In this document: piece by piece, positions 1 through 10,226 of the stretch
Layout of the letters: each line of letters begins with the position of its first letter
Numbering within the stretch: the stretch's first letter is position 1
Assembly: GCA_029782225.1 (NCBI GenBank)
Contig: JAKOVF010000147.1
Span: forward strand, 1 to 63,547
Source of the DNA: Chloroflexota bacterium
Lineage (GTDB): Bacteria > Chloroflexota > Anaerolineae > Anaerolineales > Villigracilaceae
Direction: 5' to 3'
DNA length: 63,547 bases
Made by a program: the position numbers and the translations under genes
The notes under the pieces: generated by a model
The model's database searches: none
What the model was told of the DNA's origin: nothing
Seen by the model: the letters and a program-made list of their open reading frames with translations, nothing else

Positions 1-1436
1 ATGCTGCACACCTCTTCCAGCACGCTGTAAATGTTAAAGGTCTCTGGATGCAGATTCATGCGCCCCGCTTCGATCTTCGCCATATCCAGCACATCGTTGA
101 TGAGGTGCAGGAGGTGCTGACCGTTCTTTTGAATAAGACGCAGGTCATTATGCATGTTTTCGGTCAGGTCACCATCCAAGCCTTCGAGCATCACATCTGT
201 AAAGCCCAATATGGAGTTCAATGGTGTACGCAACTCGTGTGACATGTTGGCAAGGAACGCGTTTTTGAGTCGGTCCAGCTCCTTCAATTCCTCGGCGCGC
301 TTTTGAAGTTCTTCGGTCAGGCGCAAGGCTTCCAGATGGATGCTTGCCTGAGTGGCAATGGCAGCAGCAATGTCTTTGGCTTCCTTAGAAATGTTCGATA
401 AGCCCGCGACCGTGAGCTGCCCGATGGGTTCACCGCGCACGAATAAAAACTGTTCAAAATCAACAGCGGTCGCAACGATGTTACTGTCCAACGGCGATAC
501 CTTGACCGAGTCATAGATAAAGGCGGTCACGGCATCTTCCTTGGCGGTATAGGTTTCCCAGTTCTGACGGGTCAGACGGCGCGTGGCTTCTTCCGCTTCG
601 GCGCGGGCACGTGAGGCATCTGCCAGCAGGCGGATGTTTTCGACTTGCTGTGCAACCTGTTTTGCAACCTGAATAACTATATTTTGATCCGAGTCTGTGA
701 GCGGATGCTGCGGATCCGGCTTCACGAACAGAGTTCCGACTTGCTCATCCATAACAGAGACGGTCTGCTGTATACCCTGATCTGATGTTACGGTTTCAAA
801 ATAAGGCAACACTGCTGCCTGATCGTATGCGTAACCGAGGCGCTCATTTTGATGAATTGCATCCAGATAGGATTCCCAACTCCGATGCATGTACTGACGG
901 GTTGCTTGTTCAGCTTCGGTTCGAGCCCGTTCTGTCGATTCGATCAATTTCAAGGTTTGGATTTGCAAAGAGGCCTGTCGAGCGATCGTATTCGCAAAGT
1001 TGATCTCTTCAGAAGTCAATTCTTTTTGTTCAGGAGACTCGATCCTGACTTCACCGATGGCTTCACCGGACACTAACAAAGGAAGGTTAATCAATTCTAC
1101 TGGTTTCGTCTTTTCCAGAATTGGTATTTCCAAAGGCTTTATTTCATCGTCCACATAGGCAAAGCCAATGCGCTCTTTTTCATAGAGCAGAGGTGCTGAA
1201 CGAGCCTTAGCAGCAGACACAACGGGAAAGACAGGTTGTTTACCAATCGAAGCTTCGATTCTTTTCTCGTCCGTGCATTCGTTTGTTTTTATTTCTGCTT
1301 CGAGTTCGCAGAGGCGTGTCTTCAACGCCTCGATTTCCTGACGCAAAGCAAATTCTTCGCTCGCTGGCGATGCACTAAGTCGTGCAATATCTGCAAACAG
1401 TGCAGCGATTCGCTTACGGAATCTGTTCGCTTCCAT
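1..1436 (-). CDS. GAF-domain sensor histidine kinase, C-terminus cut by window edge
   Basis: The reading frame starts at ATG 1436, with GGAGG about seven bases upstream, and stays open to base 1, so the catalytic end lies outside the window. No membrane segment is visible near the N-terminus, which begins MEANRFRKRIAALFADIARL and continues as coiled coil, so the kinase is probably cytoplasmic. Several GAF-like blocks follow. Near 200-300 there is a HisKA dimerisation segment with the H-box NMSHELRTPLNSILGF; its histidine is the expected phosphorylation site. The HATPase domain is not visible here. It is the last seen gene of the minus-strand signalling operon, 49 bases after the preceding receptor gene. 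That gene and two before it lack any output domain, so this kinase is a plausible partner for them (inference). Confidence 0.88.
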   Translation of the reverse strand, partial: MEANRFRKRIAALFADIARLSASPASEEFALRQEIEALKTRLCELEAEIKTNECTDEKRIEASIGKQPVFPVVSAAKARSAPLLYEKERIGFAYVDDEIKPLEIPILEKTKPVELINLPLLVSGEAIGEVRIESPEQKELTSEEINFANTIARQASLQIQTLKLIESTERARTEAEQATRQYMHRSWESYLDAIHQNERLGYAYDQAAVLPYFETVTSDQGIQQTVSVMDEQVGTLFVKPDPQHPLTDSDQNIVIQVAKQVAQQVENIRLLADASRARAEAEEATRRLTRQNWETYTAKEDAVTAFIYDSVKVSPLDSNIVATAVDFEQFLFVRGEPIGQLTVAGLSNISKEAKDIAAAIATQASIHLEALRLTEELQKRAEELKELDRLKNAFLANMSHELRTPLNSILGFTDVMLEGLDGDLTENMHNDLRLIQKNGQHLLHLINDVLDMAKIEAGRMNLHPETFNIYSVLEEVCS

Positions 1437-1485
1437 GATCACTGCCTCCTGAAAGGCCTGCTGCTATTGAAGTAGAGTCGTTTCA

Positions 1486-4400
1486 TCAGTTTGAGTTCTG
1501 CCCATTGCCATTTGACTTGAGTCCAAGCTGAGCAATGGTCAATGGCGCACCCAGGGCATGACCCAATTCCCGTGCCGCGATCTGAAGGACAGCTTCTACG
1601 CTGGTGGCACTCTGGATCTTCTGGTTGATAACATTAAGCATAGCTTCGCGTTCTGCCTGGCGTTGCGCTTGCTCATACTGCTGGCGGTTTTCCAGAATCG
1701 TGGCAATTTGCGGCGCCAGAGAACTGAATAGACGGATTTCTTGTTGACTGAATTTATGAGGTTCTTCACCTTCCAGAACGAGAGCCCCGATCTGCCGATT
1801 GGTACTGAATAGTGGCAGAACTGCGACGGAGCGGAGGTTCAGCCTCTTCACGATTTCCATTGTGCTGGCGTCTATTCGTTCGTCTTCCCATGTATCGTTG
1901 AAGAAGACAGGGACGGGACTGACAAACATTGTCATCACCCGCATGACCTCACGCGGATAACGCGTACCAATGGGAGTGACCTCATGCCCGCTGCCATTCC
2001 ACCAATTGCCAATAATTGTTAGTTGCTCAATATCCCGGGACGGTCCGTACTGGAAGGTTGTGAGCAGCGCACGATTCGCGGCAGGGATGTTTAATGTCGT
2101 AACTGTGGATGCCACCAGTTCCTGTAAGTTTGTTGCCTGCGTTAATTGACTGCTGGCTTCAAACAGTTTTTCAGACTGCATCAGGGCAGATCTGGATTGA
2201 TCGTAAAGGCGCAGATTTTCGATGTGCGCCCCCAGGCGTTCGACGACCACTTTCGCAATATCCAGTGATTGATCATCTTGTGCCCCTATCTCCTGTAGTG
2301 AGAATTTGCCAATCGCTTCATCTCTGACCAGGATGGGCATTGTCAAAGCGGAATTTTCAGGCTCTTCATGCAGCGCTTTAACTTCATTGGAATCGTACAT
2401 GTAACCTGCGATCTTTTCCTGTCTTGATTCAATAAGGTTCTTCCAACCCTCAATCGTTGTGCGGCGTGCAGTTTCTTCCGCTTCCAAACGATATCTTTCG
2501 GCGCTATCGATGAGACGCAGTTCTTCGACCTGCAGCGAGACCTGACGCGCGACCGTGTCCACCAGTTCCTTGGTGTCGGCAATGGATGATTGTCCATCCA
2601 GTTCGACAACCAGGTTACCAAGGTTTTCCCCCAAAATGCTAATAGGGGCAACCAGGGTATTTTCTTTGGGTTCCAGCTCCTCGGTCAAAGGCATGACTTT
2701 ATCGTGCTGAAACACAACGCCAATCTCTTCCGGTTTGTGGATCGCATCCAGATAGTCAGCCCAATTGGCACGCGACACTCGTTTTGCCTGTGCTTCCAGT
2801 TCGGCGCGAGCCTGTACCGTTTCGGCCAGGAGATTGGCATTTTGAATTGCAACGGCTAATTGCGCAGCCAGGGCTTCGAATGCAACCAGACTTTCCTCAC
2901 TTAATGCACCAGCCTTTGCGCTTTGCATGTCTAACACTCCTACTACTTTTCCACCGATGATCAGCGGCACAGCCATTTCTGATTGGGTATCTGGCAGGAG
3001 TGGGTTGGGGTGGAAACTGGCGCTGGCGGCTGTTTCCGAAATCACCACCGATCGTTTTTCCACTGCTGCACGCCCGTTGATGGAGTTTCCATTCAATGCC
3101 AGTTGGTGACCACGTGCGAGCAATTGTTCACCTGCATTCCCGGTTCCCGCTTTGAGGATCAACGCTGTCTGACTTGGATTGGTGAGGTAAACCTGTACGT
3201 AATAGAGGTCAAAGCGAGAACGAATGATTTCAGCCGCATCCTTCAACATGACATCGAGCGCGCGCACCTGGGAGACCGCGCGTCCCACTTCTGCGGCCAG
3301 TTCCAGGTTGCGGGTGCGATCTGCGACACGCTGTTCCAGCCCGTGCAAGGTAGCCTGCAATTGGGAAGTCATCATATTGAAAGCCTTTGCCAGGTCGCCG
3401 AGCTCGTCTGTTGTTTCAACTTCTGCCCGTGCGCCCAAATTGCCTTCAGTAATCGCATGCGCAACATGGGACAAGTTGATGAGCGGTTTGGCAAACACAT
3501 TTCCCAAGAACAGGCCTGACAGTGTAACGAAGACCATAGCTGCAGCGGTCGTTCCAAGGATAAGGTAGAGCACGTTCCTTTCACGCGCGATCACGTGGTC
3601 GGCAAAAATGTCGACGCCCACGATCCCTGCGCGGGTGCCGTCACTCCTGTAAAAGGGGGCATAGGCAGACAGGAAGGTCCCATACTTATCCGTGTAGAAA
3701 TCTTCTTCGACGATCGAGTGGTTGAGGGTAAGTGCATTTTCATTCAGCAAGGCGCTTGGGTCCTCATAAACGACACCCACTTCCAGAGGTACATAACCTT
3801 CCTCCAAACCACTGTCAATGACAAAAGCCATCTTCCCCTCATCATTCACGCGGACCGAGAAAATGTAGGCGAGATCGCGGTCAGTGGAAAGGATACGGGC
3901 ATTGACAGCCTGCATTTTTTGGTAGGCATCTGACTGCATATCAGCTGTCGTCTGAATGGTTGCAAACAGATCTCCATCCTGTTGCAACGCGGTAAGGCTG
4001 ATGATGTTAAGCAGGCGCTGGCGGATATCTTCGCGCATCTGGTTTCGGTAGTTGAAATAGATCACTGTGCCTAGAATGCCCAGAGAAATTAATGCGACGA
4101 CCGTAAAGGCTGTGATGATCTTTACGCGGATGTTGCCACCCCAAGCCTGGCGGAGCAAAATGACAGCCAAAATGATCCCAAAGATTATCGCGGTTGCCGG
4201 GCCGACGGTTCCCACTTCTGTCTGTAACCGCCACGAGGGGTTGATCCATTCGAGCGCCCACATCAGGACCAGCGTCGCTCCCACGATGGCAGCATATTTG
4301 AGTCTTAAGGGTTTGGGCAGCAACTGGAGTATGACGATTCCCGAAATGGTGATCAGAGAAAGCGATGCTTGTAGTGTCCTCCCTTTATCAACCACTGGAG

Positions 4401-4683
4401 ATATCGCAAAAACCAGCCCTATCATGTAAATCGACAGTTGCGCTCCCAGGTCCTGGCGCCCGCGGAGGGTAAGTAGAATAACGGCTATTCCTGCTGCAAT
4501 GGTCAAGGCGTAGAGTCCCATGGCGATATAGACCACACCTACTCCGGGCAATTGAAGCATGGCCACCAACTTGAATCCAATTGCCACTATGCCAATTACA
4601 CCCAGGGCATTGGTGCCCCAAAACTTAATGGGGGTAATCTTGCTGTCGGTTGCCTGATGTGAAAGTTGCTTGCTGTTTTCCAT
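1486..4683 (-). CDS. Multi-pass membrane Cache/HAMP/multi-GAF receptor without output domain
   Basis: A 1065-residue protein; ATG 4683 has AGGAG upstream. About six hydrophobic segments occupy residues 20-210. A Cache-like extracytoplasmic region follows (about 215-370), then a further membrane segment near 375-400 and a HAMP domain ending in the coiled coil LEQRVADRTRNLELA. Three or more GAF-like domains fill most of the rest. No H-box, HATPase, GGDEF, PP2C or receiver domain is visible, so it senses but needs a partner for output. The last 45 residues (INQKIQSATSVEAVLQIAAR, then ELGHALGA) resemble the tails of the two upstream receptors. It sits 33 bases after gene 4717-6624 and 49 before a soluble histidine kinase. 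Ligand unknown. Confidence 0.85.
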   Translation of the reverse strand: MENSKQLSHQATDSKITPIKFWGTNALGVIGIVAIGFKLVAMLQLPGVGVVYIAMGLYALTIAAGIAVILLTLRGRQDLGAQLSIYMIGLVFAISPVVDKGRTLQASLSLITISGIVILQLLPKPLRLKYAAIVGATLVLMWALEWINPSWRLQTEVGTVGPATAIIFGIILAVILLRQAWGGNIRVKIITAFTVVALISLGILGTVIYFNYRNQMREDIRQRLLNIISLTALQQDGDLFATIQTTADMQSDAYQKMQAVNARILSTDRDLAYIFSVRVNDEGKMAFVIDSGLEEGYVPLEVGVVYEDPSALLNENALTLNHSIVEEDFYTDKYGTFLSAYAPFYRSDGTRAGIVGVDIFADHVIARERNVLYLILGTTAAAMVFVTLSGLFLGNVFAKPLINLSHVAHAITEGNLGARAEVETTDELGDLAKAFNMMTSQLQATLHGLEQRVADRTRNLELAAEVGRAVSQVRALDVMLKDAAEIIRSRFDLYYVQVYLTNPSQTALILKAGTGNAGEQLLARGHQLALNGNSINGRAAVEKRSVVISETAASASFHPNPLLPDTQSEMAVPLIIGGKVVGVLDMQSAKAGALSEESLVAFEALAAQLAVAIQNANLLAETVQARAELEAQAKRVSRANWADYLDAIHKPEEIGVVFQHDKVMPLTEELEPKENTLVAPISILGENLGNLVVELDGQSSIADTKELVDTVARQVSLQVEELRLIDSAERYRLEAEETARRTTIEGWKNLIESRQEKIAGYMYDSNEVKALHEEPENSALTMPILVRDEAIGKFSLQEIGAQDDQSLDIAKVVVERLGAHIENLRLYDQSRSALMQSEKLFEASSQLTQATNLQELVASTVTTLNIPAANRALLTTFQYGPSRDIEQLTIIGNWWNGSGHEVTPIGTRYPREVMRVMTMFVSPVPVFFNDTWEDERIDASTMEIVKRLNLRSVAVLPLFSTNRQIGALVLEGEEPHKFSQQEIRLFSSLAPQIATILENRQQYEQAQRQAEREAMLNVINQKIQSATSVEAVLQIAARELGHALGAPLTIAQLGLKSNGNGQNSN

Positions 4684-4716
4684 AAGTGTTCTCCTGTCGA
4701 TCGTCCTAAACCACGT

Positions 4717-6624
4717 TTAGTTGTTTTCAATCGGATTTCTGCTAGGGCGATGCGCGGATATATTTGCCCCGACGCGCGAAGCGCCGAGTGCCGATCCGAG
4801 TTCACGAACGGCTATTTTTAGGGTGTCCTCCACTGTAGGAGCACGCTGGATTCTCTGACCGATGGTATTGATCAGCGCTTCACGTTCCGCCTTTGCGGTG
4901 GCTTCTTCAAACGTGCGGGCATTCTGCAAGGTAATCGCGACCTGACCCGCGAGAGACTGAAGCAGGCTGATATCATCATCCCCAAGTCCATTCACCACAT
5001 TTTGTTGTACATCCAGTACACCCAGTACCTGATTTCCAATAGCGATCGGAATAGCCGCTTCGGATCTAGTCTCAGGCAGCAGGGGATTGGGAAGCCATCC
5101 CTCTTCCTTGGCCACATCTGGAACAAGGATAGGCGTGTTCGTGCTGGCAGCGCGTCCCACCAGGCCGCGTCCGTTCGGGATCTTGTGCCTGCGCGCCAGC
5201 ATGGTTGCTCCCACTTCACCCGTACCACCTGCCATCACCAGATCTTTACTTTCTGGATCAACAAAATAAATATGGGCGTGATAATAGTGGAACGCCGATT
5301 GCACTTGTTCCACGACTTCCTTTGCGAGTTGATGAGTGTTTCTCGCTAATGCCAAACGACGGGTGACTTCCGCAGAAGTGGTCAATGCTTTGGCACGGTC
5401 GGCAACGCGTTGTTCCAATGTGCTAATTAGTGTTCGCAGTTGTTCTGTCATCTTGTTGAACGCGCCGGCCAAAATGCCTGTTTCATCGGTGCTTTGGAAA
5501 TCCGCAACTACATTCAAATCGCCACCGGCTACCTGTAAGGCAACATCCGTAATCTTACGAATCGGCTGCGCGATTTGGCGAGCAACGAAATATAAGGCAA
5601 GCAACGAGCCCACAAACAGGCCACTCCCAATACCAATCAGGCGCCACATTTGCCTGGACGCCTCTGCCACGACGGCTGCACTGGGAATAAACACGTTTAC
5701 TGCCCACGGAGTGGCAGTATCACCCACCTGGATGGGTACGAACACTTCCAGACTCTGATCTTTCGGATCATATCGAAGTGTTTCTTCGCCGTTCTCGATC
5801 TTCTGATAGTCTTCTGCAGAAAAATCCTCATGAAGGGCTTTTACTGGTTGACCGATCAAATCAGGGTGGCCGGTTACTCCCAGGAGTGTTCCATTGTTAC
5901 TGATAATTGCAATCTTCCCATTCCCATTGTAAATATCTGCTTTGTCCGCTAATTCTTGCAGGAAAGCAACAGGCGTATCGATGCCCGTGATACCAAGGAA
6001 CCTGTCATTGACTACAAAGGGAATGACCAGAGAGGTCATCCATACATCTTTGCCTTGAACCGGATAGATATAAGGGTCAATCAGACAGGAAACCTTGGTA
6101 GTCTTTGGACACTGGTACCAATCACTTGTGTCATAATCCTGCAGCAACTCCACCTGGATTTTTCCGGTGTTGTCCCTTGTCCAATACGGGAGGAAACGAC
6201 CATTTGCATCACTGCCTTCTGAATTAACAAATTCTGCATCGCTGCCATCGAACGCATTGGGCTCAAAAAGAACATCAACACCAACAAATTGCGGATTCGC
6301 CTTTAGCACCTGTCGCAGCATGGCGTTTACCTGGTCACGACTCAATTCGACTCCTTCGGTTTTCGCACCGATTAGAGATTGGGTGAATGTTTCACCAGCG
6401 CCCAGGGTTGTTTCCAGAATCCCTCGGATTTCGGAGGCTTCTCCACGGGCCACATCCAGGGCTTTCTCTTCTGCTGGGCCGATGGCTCCGTTGCGCAATG
6501 CAAAAGCCCCATAAAGGATGATCAGGGTTGCTGAAATGAAAAAACTAATTCCTGACCATAACAGGATCTTGGTTTGTATGGATAGTAGAACACGATGTTT
6601 TTTCTCGGGAGTTTGTTTGCTCAT
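4717..6624 (-). CDS. dCache-HAMP-GAF membrane receptor without output domain
   Basis: A 635-residue protein; ATG 6624 follows AGGAAAGG. The order is a membrane segment (about 17-40), a dCache-type periplasmic domain (about 50-330) and a second membrane segment (about 335-360). HAMP and a coiled coil LEQRVADRAKAL come next, then one GAF domain (about 420-570) and a conserved tail (INTIGQRIQRAPTVEDTLKI). The Cache domain carries a cysteine pair about ten residues apart (WYQCPK and VSCLID), possibly a disulfide outside the membrane. Methyl-accepting proteins and kinases often share this N-terminal half, but there is no MCP signalling hairpin or kinase here. It lies between two similar receptor genes in the same operon. 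Confidence 0.86.
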   Translation of the reverse strand: MSKQTPEKKHRVLLSIQTKILLWSGISFFISATLIILYGAFALRNGAIGPAEEKALDVARGEASEIRGILETTLGAGETFTQSLIGAKTEGVELSRDQVNAMLRQVLKANPQFVGVDVLFEPNAFDGSDAEFVNSEGSDANGRFLPYWTRDNTGKIQVELLQDYDTSDWYQCPKTTKVSCLIDPYIYPVQGKDVWMTSLVIPFVVNDRFLGITGIDTPVAFLQELADKADIYNGNGKIAIISNNGTLLGVTGHPDLIGQPVKALHEDFSAEDYQKIENGEETLRYDPKDQSLEVFVPIQVGDTATPWAVNVFIPSAAVVAEASRQMWRLIGIGSGLFVGSLLALYFVARQIAQPIRKITDVALQVAGGDLNVVADFQSTDETGILAGAFNKMTEQLRTLISTLEQRVADRAKALTTSAEVTRRLALARNTHQLAKEVVEQVQSAFHYYHAHIYFVDPESKDLVMAGGTGEVGATMLARRHKIPNGRGLVGRAASTNTPILVPDVAKEEGWLPNPLLPETRSEAAIPIAIGNQVLGVLDVQQNVVNGLGDDDISLLQSLAGQVAITLQNARTFEEATAKAEREALINTIGQRIQRAPTVEDTLKIAVRELGSALGASRVGANISAHRPSRNPIENN

Positions 6625-6717
6625 GGACCTTTCCTTCTTTCTTCACAATAAGCGACTCAGGATGATCTCCGGTCATTCATCCTCTTGCAGCCCGGTTCGT
6701 GACAAATGGCGCGAAAA

Positions 6718-9120
6718 TCAGTTCTGATCGATCCCCGAAAAGGATTGATTTGAAGTTTCATCACTTGTGAATTCATCCAAACCAAGTGACACCACCGCGG
6801 GTCTCTTGCCGAAGAGATGCCCCAGCTCACGTGCAGCGATTTGCAAAGCAGACTCAATTGTTGTCGTGCTTTGGATTTTTTGGGTGATTCTGTTGATGGC
6901 TTCCTGCTCGATGGCGCGTTTGTGATTCAATTCCTCCAAACGGCGGCGTTCGGTAACGTCCTGGTTCGCACCGTACCAGCGAACAATCTTTCCATTCTCA
7001 TCCCGTTCCACATTGACTTGGACAGAGATGTAGCCGGTTTCGCCATCCTCAAAAAGGATGCGGTGTTCCAAAGCAGCCCTGTAATAACGCTCTTTAGAAT
7101 CGAGAGCTTTTTGAATCTCCGATCCCACGAGGGCCGCATCATCAGGGTGAACAAATTTCCGGGCGTAGTCCGTAGAGGACATTTTGTACCCACCCACCTT
7201 TTCGGCGGTAGTACGGAAAACTGAATAAAACTGGTCATTGAAAGTAAAGATGTCTTTGTAGACATCGTATTCCCAGTTACCCAGGTGAGAAATCGTCAGC
7301 GCTTCAGCCAATTGAGCCTGACTGCGCTGGATTTCGGTAAAGGAACGTGAATTCTGAATGGCAGATGCGACCTGCGATGCAAGCGTGGTTTGAACTGCGA
7401 TGTCTGCATCTGTGAAGCGCCCAACCACCTGTGATTGCACATCGAAGACACCGATCACTTGCTCACCAACCATCATCGGCACAGCCATTTCGGAATGGGT
7501 ATCTGGGAGCAGGGGATTGGGGAGAAAATCTGGTGCGGTGGTGACATCGTTGACGGTCACACCTTTTTTCTCGCGTGCAGCGCGAGCAACTAGGGACTGT
7601 GCACGGTCAAGCGGGATCAAATGTCCTTCGGCAACCATTTGGCGTCCGATTCCGCCTGCCCCGGACGACAATACCAATGTATGGCCTGAATCATCCAACA
7701 AGTAGATGTGTGCGTGATAGAGACGGAAGCGTTCCTTGGCGAGATCGACCACCTGTTGCAGAAGTTTGTCGGTATCCAAAACTGTTGATGCTGCGGTACT
7801 GATTTCGGATACGGTCGTCAGCGCTTTTGTACGGTCCGACACACGTTGCTCCAACGTGTTAAAGGCTTGCGCTAGTTCCTGACGCATTTGGTTAAAGGTT
7901 TCAGCGAGATCTTCAATTTCATCATTTGTGTGGATACTCAAGGGACTCACTGCTTGATCCAGAGTAGGATTGTTCTCTCCTTGGGAAACTAAATTAGCCC
8001 ACGTGGTGATTTGTTGAAGTGGCCGTGTAACAGATAGCGAGAAGAGGAACAGGGTCATGCTTGCAAGAACCAATATTATGGTGGATAGCAAAATTAGATT
8101 GTTTTGTAACTGAACCGCCGGTTGGAAAAGTTCTTGCTGGGGGTAGGCAAGACCTAACGACCAACCGGTGTTCAACCCTATGGGTTGATATGCCACAAAC
8201 ATTGCGTTGCCCTGGGGGTCTACCATGCTTGCAAACCCTGACTCGCCACCGATCATTCGTTTAATTACGTTATTCCAGGATGTGTCTTGTTCTGAGGGGT
8301 TGGAAATTATCAGATGATCTTCCATGACATTATGCTGACCGCCCTGATCTCCAATCCCTAAGATCACCCCATCTTTATCGATCAAGAATGCATAACCGTG
8401 CTTCCCCACCGCGATTCGTTGCACAATATCCTGGGTTTGTGAAAAGGCGATGTCTGTTGTCGCTACACCTTTAAGTTTTCCTGAAGCATCGTGGAATGGC
8501 ACACTCCAAGTGACCATCCAGATCTTTGCACCACCTGTATCGAAGTAAGGTGCAGATAAAATGATTCCATTGGCTTCCTTGGCAAGCTTATACCAATCCT
8601 GTGAAGGATAATTGTTCTCCAGTGTGCCAAGCTGGGTAAACTGTAACGAACCATTCGCTGTGCGATTGTAATAAGGTGCCCAGTATCGTACATCGGGTTT
8701 AAATTGATACGGCTCATAGGCAATCGTGGAGCCGACCACTTGCTCGTTTTTGGAGAGCATTTGCACGATCACGTGCCGACTTGTCTCTTCATCGAGATGC
8801 ATGGATTCCGCGACCGTACTCAGGTCAATAGCCATGCTTCGAGTCCAGGTCAAGTGCGAGCGGATGCTTTCCGCTTGTAGAGATGCCTCCGTCTGCAGGT
8901 TGTTCTGGAGCGTTCTTGTCAAAGTGGATCTGGAAACACTCACGCTGAGAATAGTTAACCCTAGAAATGCCAGAGCCAAAAGACTGATGACCACAACCGG
9001 CAATTTGATCCGCAGATTGAAACGAGCTCTGCGACGCGACTCGGGAACAGATCTTAGAGTTTCTGCTTTATCGTCTTGAGATGCGTCGTTTTTTTCAGGT
9101 TCGGAAAACATTTTTTTCAT
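6718..9120 (-). CDS. dCache-HAMP-GAF-PAS membrane receptor without output domain
   Basis: An 800-residue protein. The frame opens at 9183, but ATG 9120 is the better start: it overlaps the TGA of the upstream kinase as ATGA and has CAGGAGAC upstream. Order: basic cytoplasmic start, membrane segment (about 40-62), dCache domain (about 65-330), second membrane segment (about 335-358), HAMP, coiled coil, GAF (about 450-595) and a PAS_3-type domain with its PAC segment (about 615-735). The C-terminal tail contains INRITQKIQSTTTIESALQI and resembles the tails of the two downstream receptors. No kinase or other effector domain is present. Translational coupling to the PAS histidine kinase suggests the two work together (inference). 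Confidence 0.87.
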   Translation of the reverse strand: MKKMFSEPEKNDASQDDKAETLRSVPESRRRARFNLRIKLPVVVISLLALAFLGLTILSVSVSRSTLTRTLQNNLQTEASLQAESIRSHLTWTRSMAIDLSTVAESMHLDEETSRHVIVQMLSKNEQVVGSTIAYEPYQFKPDVRYWAPYYNRTANGSLQFTQLGTLENNYPSQDWYKLAKEANGIILSAPYFDTGGAKIWMVTWSVPFHDASGKLKGVATTDIAFSQTQDIVQRIAVGKHGYAFLIDKDGVILGIGDQGGQHNVMEDHLIISNPSEQDTSWNNVIKRMIGGESGFASMVDPQGNAMFVAYQPIGLNTGWSLGLAYPQQELFQPAVQLQNNLILLSTIILVLASMTLFLFSLSVTRPLQQITTWANLVSQGENNPTLDQAVSPLSIHTNDEIEDLAETFNQMRQELAQAFNTLEQRVSDRTKALTTVSEISTAASTVLDTDKLLQQVVDLAKERFRLYHAHIYLLDDSGHTLVLSSGAGGIGRQMVAEGHLIPLDRAQSLVARAAREKKGVTVNDVTTAPDFLPNPLLPDTHSEMAVPMMVGEQVIGVFDVQSQVVGRFTDADIAVQTTLASQVASAIQNSRSFTEIQRSQAQLAEALTISHLGNWEYDVYKDIFTFNDQFYSVFRTTAEKVGGYKMSSTDYARKFVHPDDAALVGSEIQKALDSKERYYRAALEHRILFEDGETGYISVQVNVERDENGKIVRWYGANQDVTERRRLEELNHKRAIEQEAINRITQKIQSTTTIESALQIAARELGHLFGKRPAVVSLGLDEFTSDETSNQSFSGIDQN

Positions 9121-10226
9121 ACTTGGGCTGTCTCCTGTTCTTGCTTCAGTAGGGCTGTTAGAAGCTCTCCCGTGTACGCGCATGGCAGACTGACGGTAAA
9201 GCAGCTACCTTTGTCTGGCTCGCTCTGTACATCGATCTTTCCTTGATGTCGTTCGATAATTGATTTCACAATTGCCAGACCTAAACCATCGCCTTCAATG
9301 TCATCATGACCGTTATTGCGTACGCGATAGAAACGATCGAAGATGCGCGGCAGATCAGAGGCTGGAATTCCATAGCCCGTATCTTTGACTTTGATCTGCA
9401 CCGTGCCCGCCTCATGCTGAAGCGATAATGTGATGGTGCCTCCGTCCGGTGTGTATTTGAGGGCATTTTCGATTAGATTGCGCAATGTCTGACGGAGTTG
9501 CAATGCATCACCCTGGACACTGGAATTCGGTGCCGTGTCCGCAATCGTTAGTAGTTGTCTCTTTGCTTCGGCTTGTGGTCGGAGTTCATCGGCGATCTCG
9601 CAGAGTACACGGGTAAGATCCAGTTTGTCGTGCCTTGATTCGGCGTCCAGATCTATCTTTGTCAAATTCAACATGTTCTGAACGAGTTCCCTCATATTTT
9701 CAGCGGCATTTTGAATGTGTTCCACAAATTCTTGCTGGGTATCCGTCAGTGATCCCGCCTGCTTAATAAGATGGCTAAATCCCATGATCGAAGCAACTGG
9801 ATTTCTCAGGTCGTGAACTGCCGTTGCGATGAATTCTTTCTTCAGGTTTTCAAGTTCTTTGAAACGCGATACATCGTATAGAGTAACAACGTAGCTGTCT
9901 GCTTGAACGGGACTGATCTCTGCGGAGAAGATGCGTTTGTCAGACCAGACGACCTCTCCGGTGAGCGAAGCCTGAGAATGTCTCGTTTTGTCCAGCAGTT
10001 GCTGCAAAGTTTCAGAGCCCGAATCCGTCGGGAGTTTGTGCCCGACTCTTGCCTCGTAGTCATCAAACAGTTTTCGTCCTGCAGGGTTTGCGTACGATAG
10101 ATGTGTATCCGCGTCGAATGTTAGAATTGCTATGGTAGTGTTTTCCAAAACGGTTGCCAATTGCGGTTCCCGGTCCAGGGTTTTATACGGTTCCGCATTC
10201 GCCAAGGTGATGCTTGCCTCGTTCAC
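9117..10226 (-). CDS. PAS-domain sensor histidine kinase
   Basis: A 369-residue kinase starting at GTG 10226. The GTG overlaps the upstream regulator's TGA (GTGA) and has AAGGAG five bases upstream, better than the longer in-frame start at 10274. Order: PAS domain (about 25-130), HisKA with H-box VHDLRNPVASIMGFSHLI (His near 138), and HATPase_c with N, G1 and G2 boxes (LIENALKYTPDGG, KVKDTGYGIP, GDGLGLAIV). No membrane segment, so it is cytoplasmic. It is sandwiched between a CheY-like regulator and a Cache receptor, with 4-base overlaps on both sides, which implies coupled translation. It probably relays to one of the two response regulators upstream (inference). Confidence 0.93.
   Translation of the reverse strand: MNEASITLANAEPYKTLDREPQLATVLENTTIAILTFDADTHLSYANPAGRKLFDDYEARVGHKLPTDSGSETLQQLLDKTRHSQASLTGEVVWSDKRIFSAEISPVQADSYVVTLYDVSRFKELENLKKEFIATAVHDLRNPVASIMGFSHLIKQAGSLTDTQQEFVEHIQNAAENMRELVQNMLNLTKIDLDAESRHDKLDLTRVLCEIADELRPQAEAKRQLLTIADTAPNSSVQGDALQLRQTLRNLIENALKYTPDGGTITLSLQHEAGTVQIKVKDTGYGIPASDLPRIFDRFYRVRNNGHDDIEGDGLGLAIVKSIIERHQGKIDVQSEPDKGSCFTVSLPCAYTGELLTALLKQEQETAQV

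Noticed and set aside
48..242. Plus-strand open frame at the left edge
   Set aside because: It is the opposite-strand shadow of the histidine kinase's H-box region.
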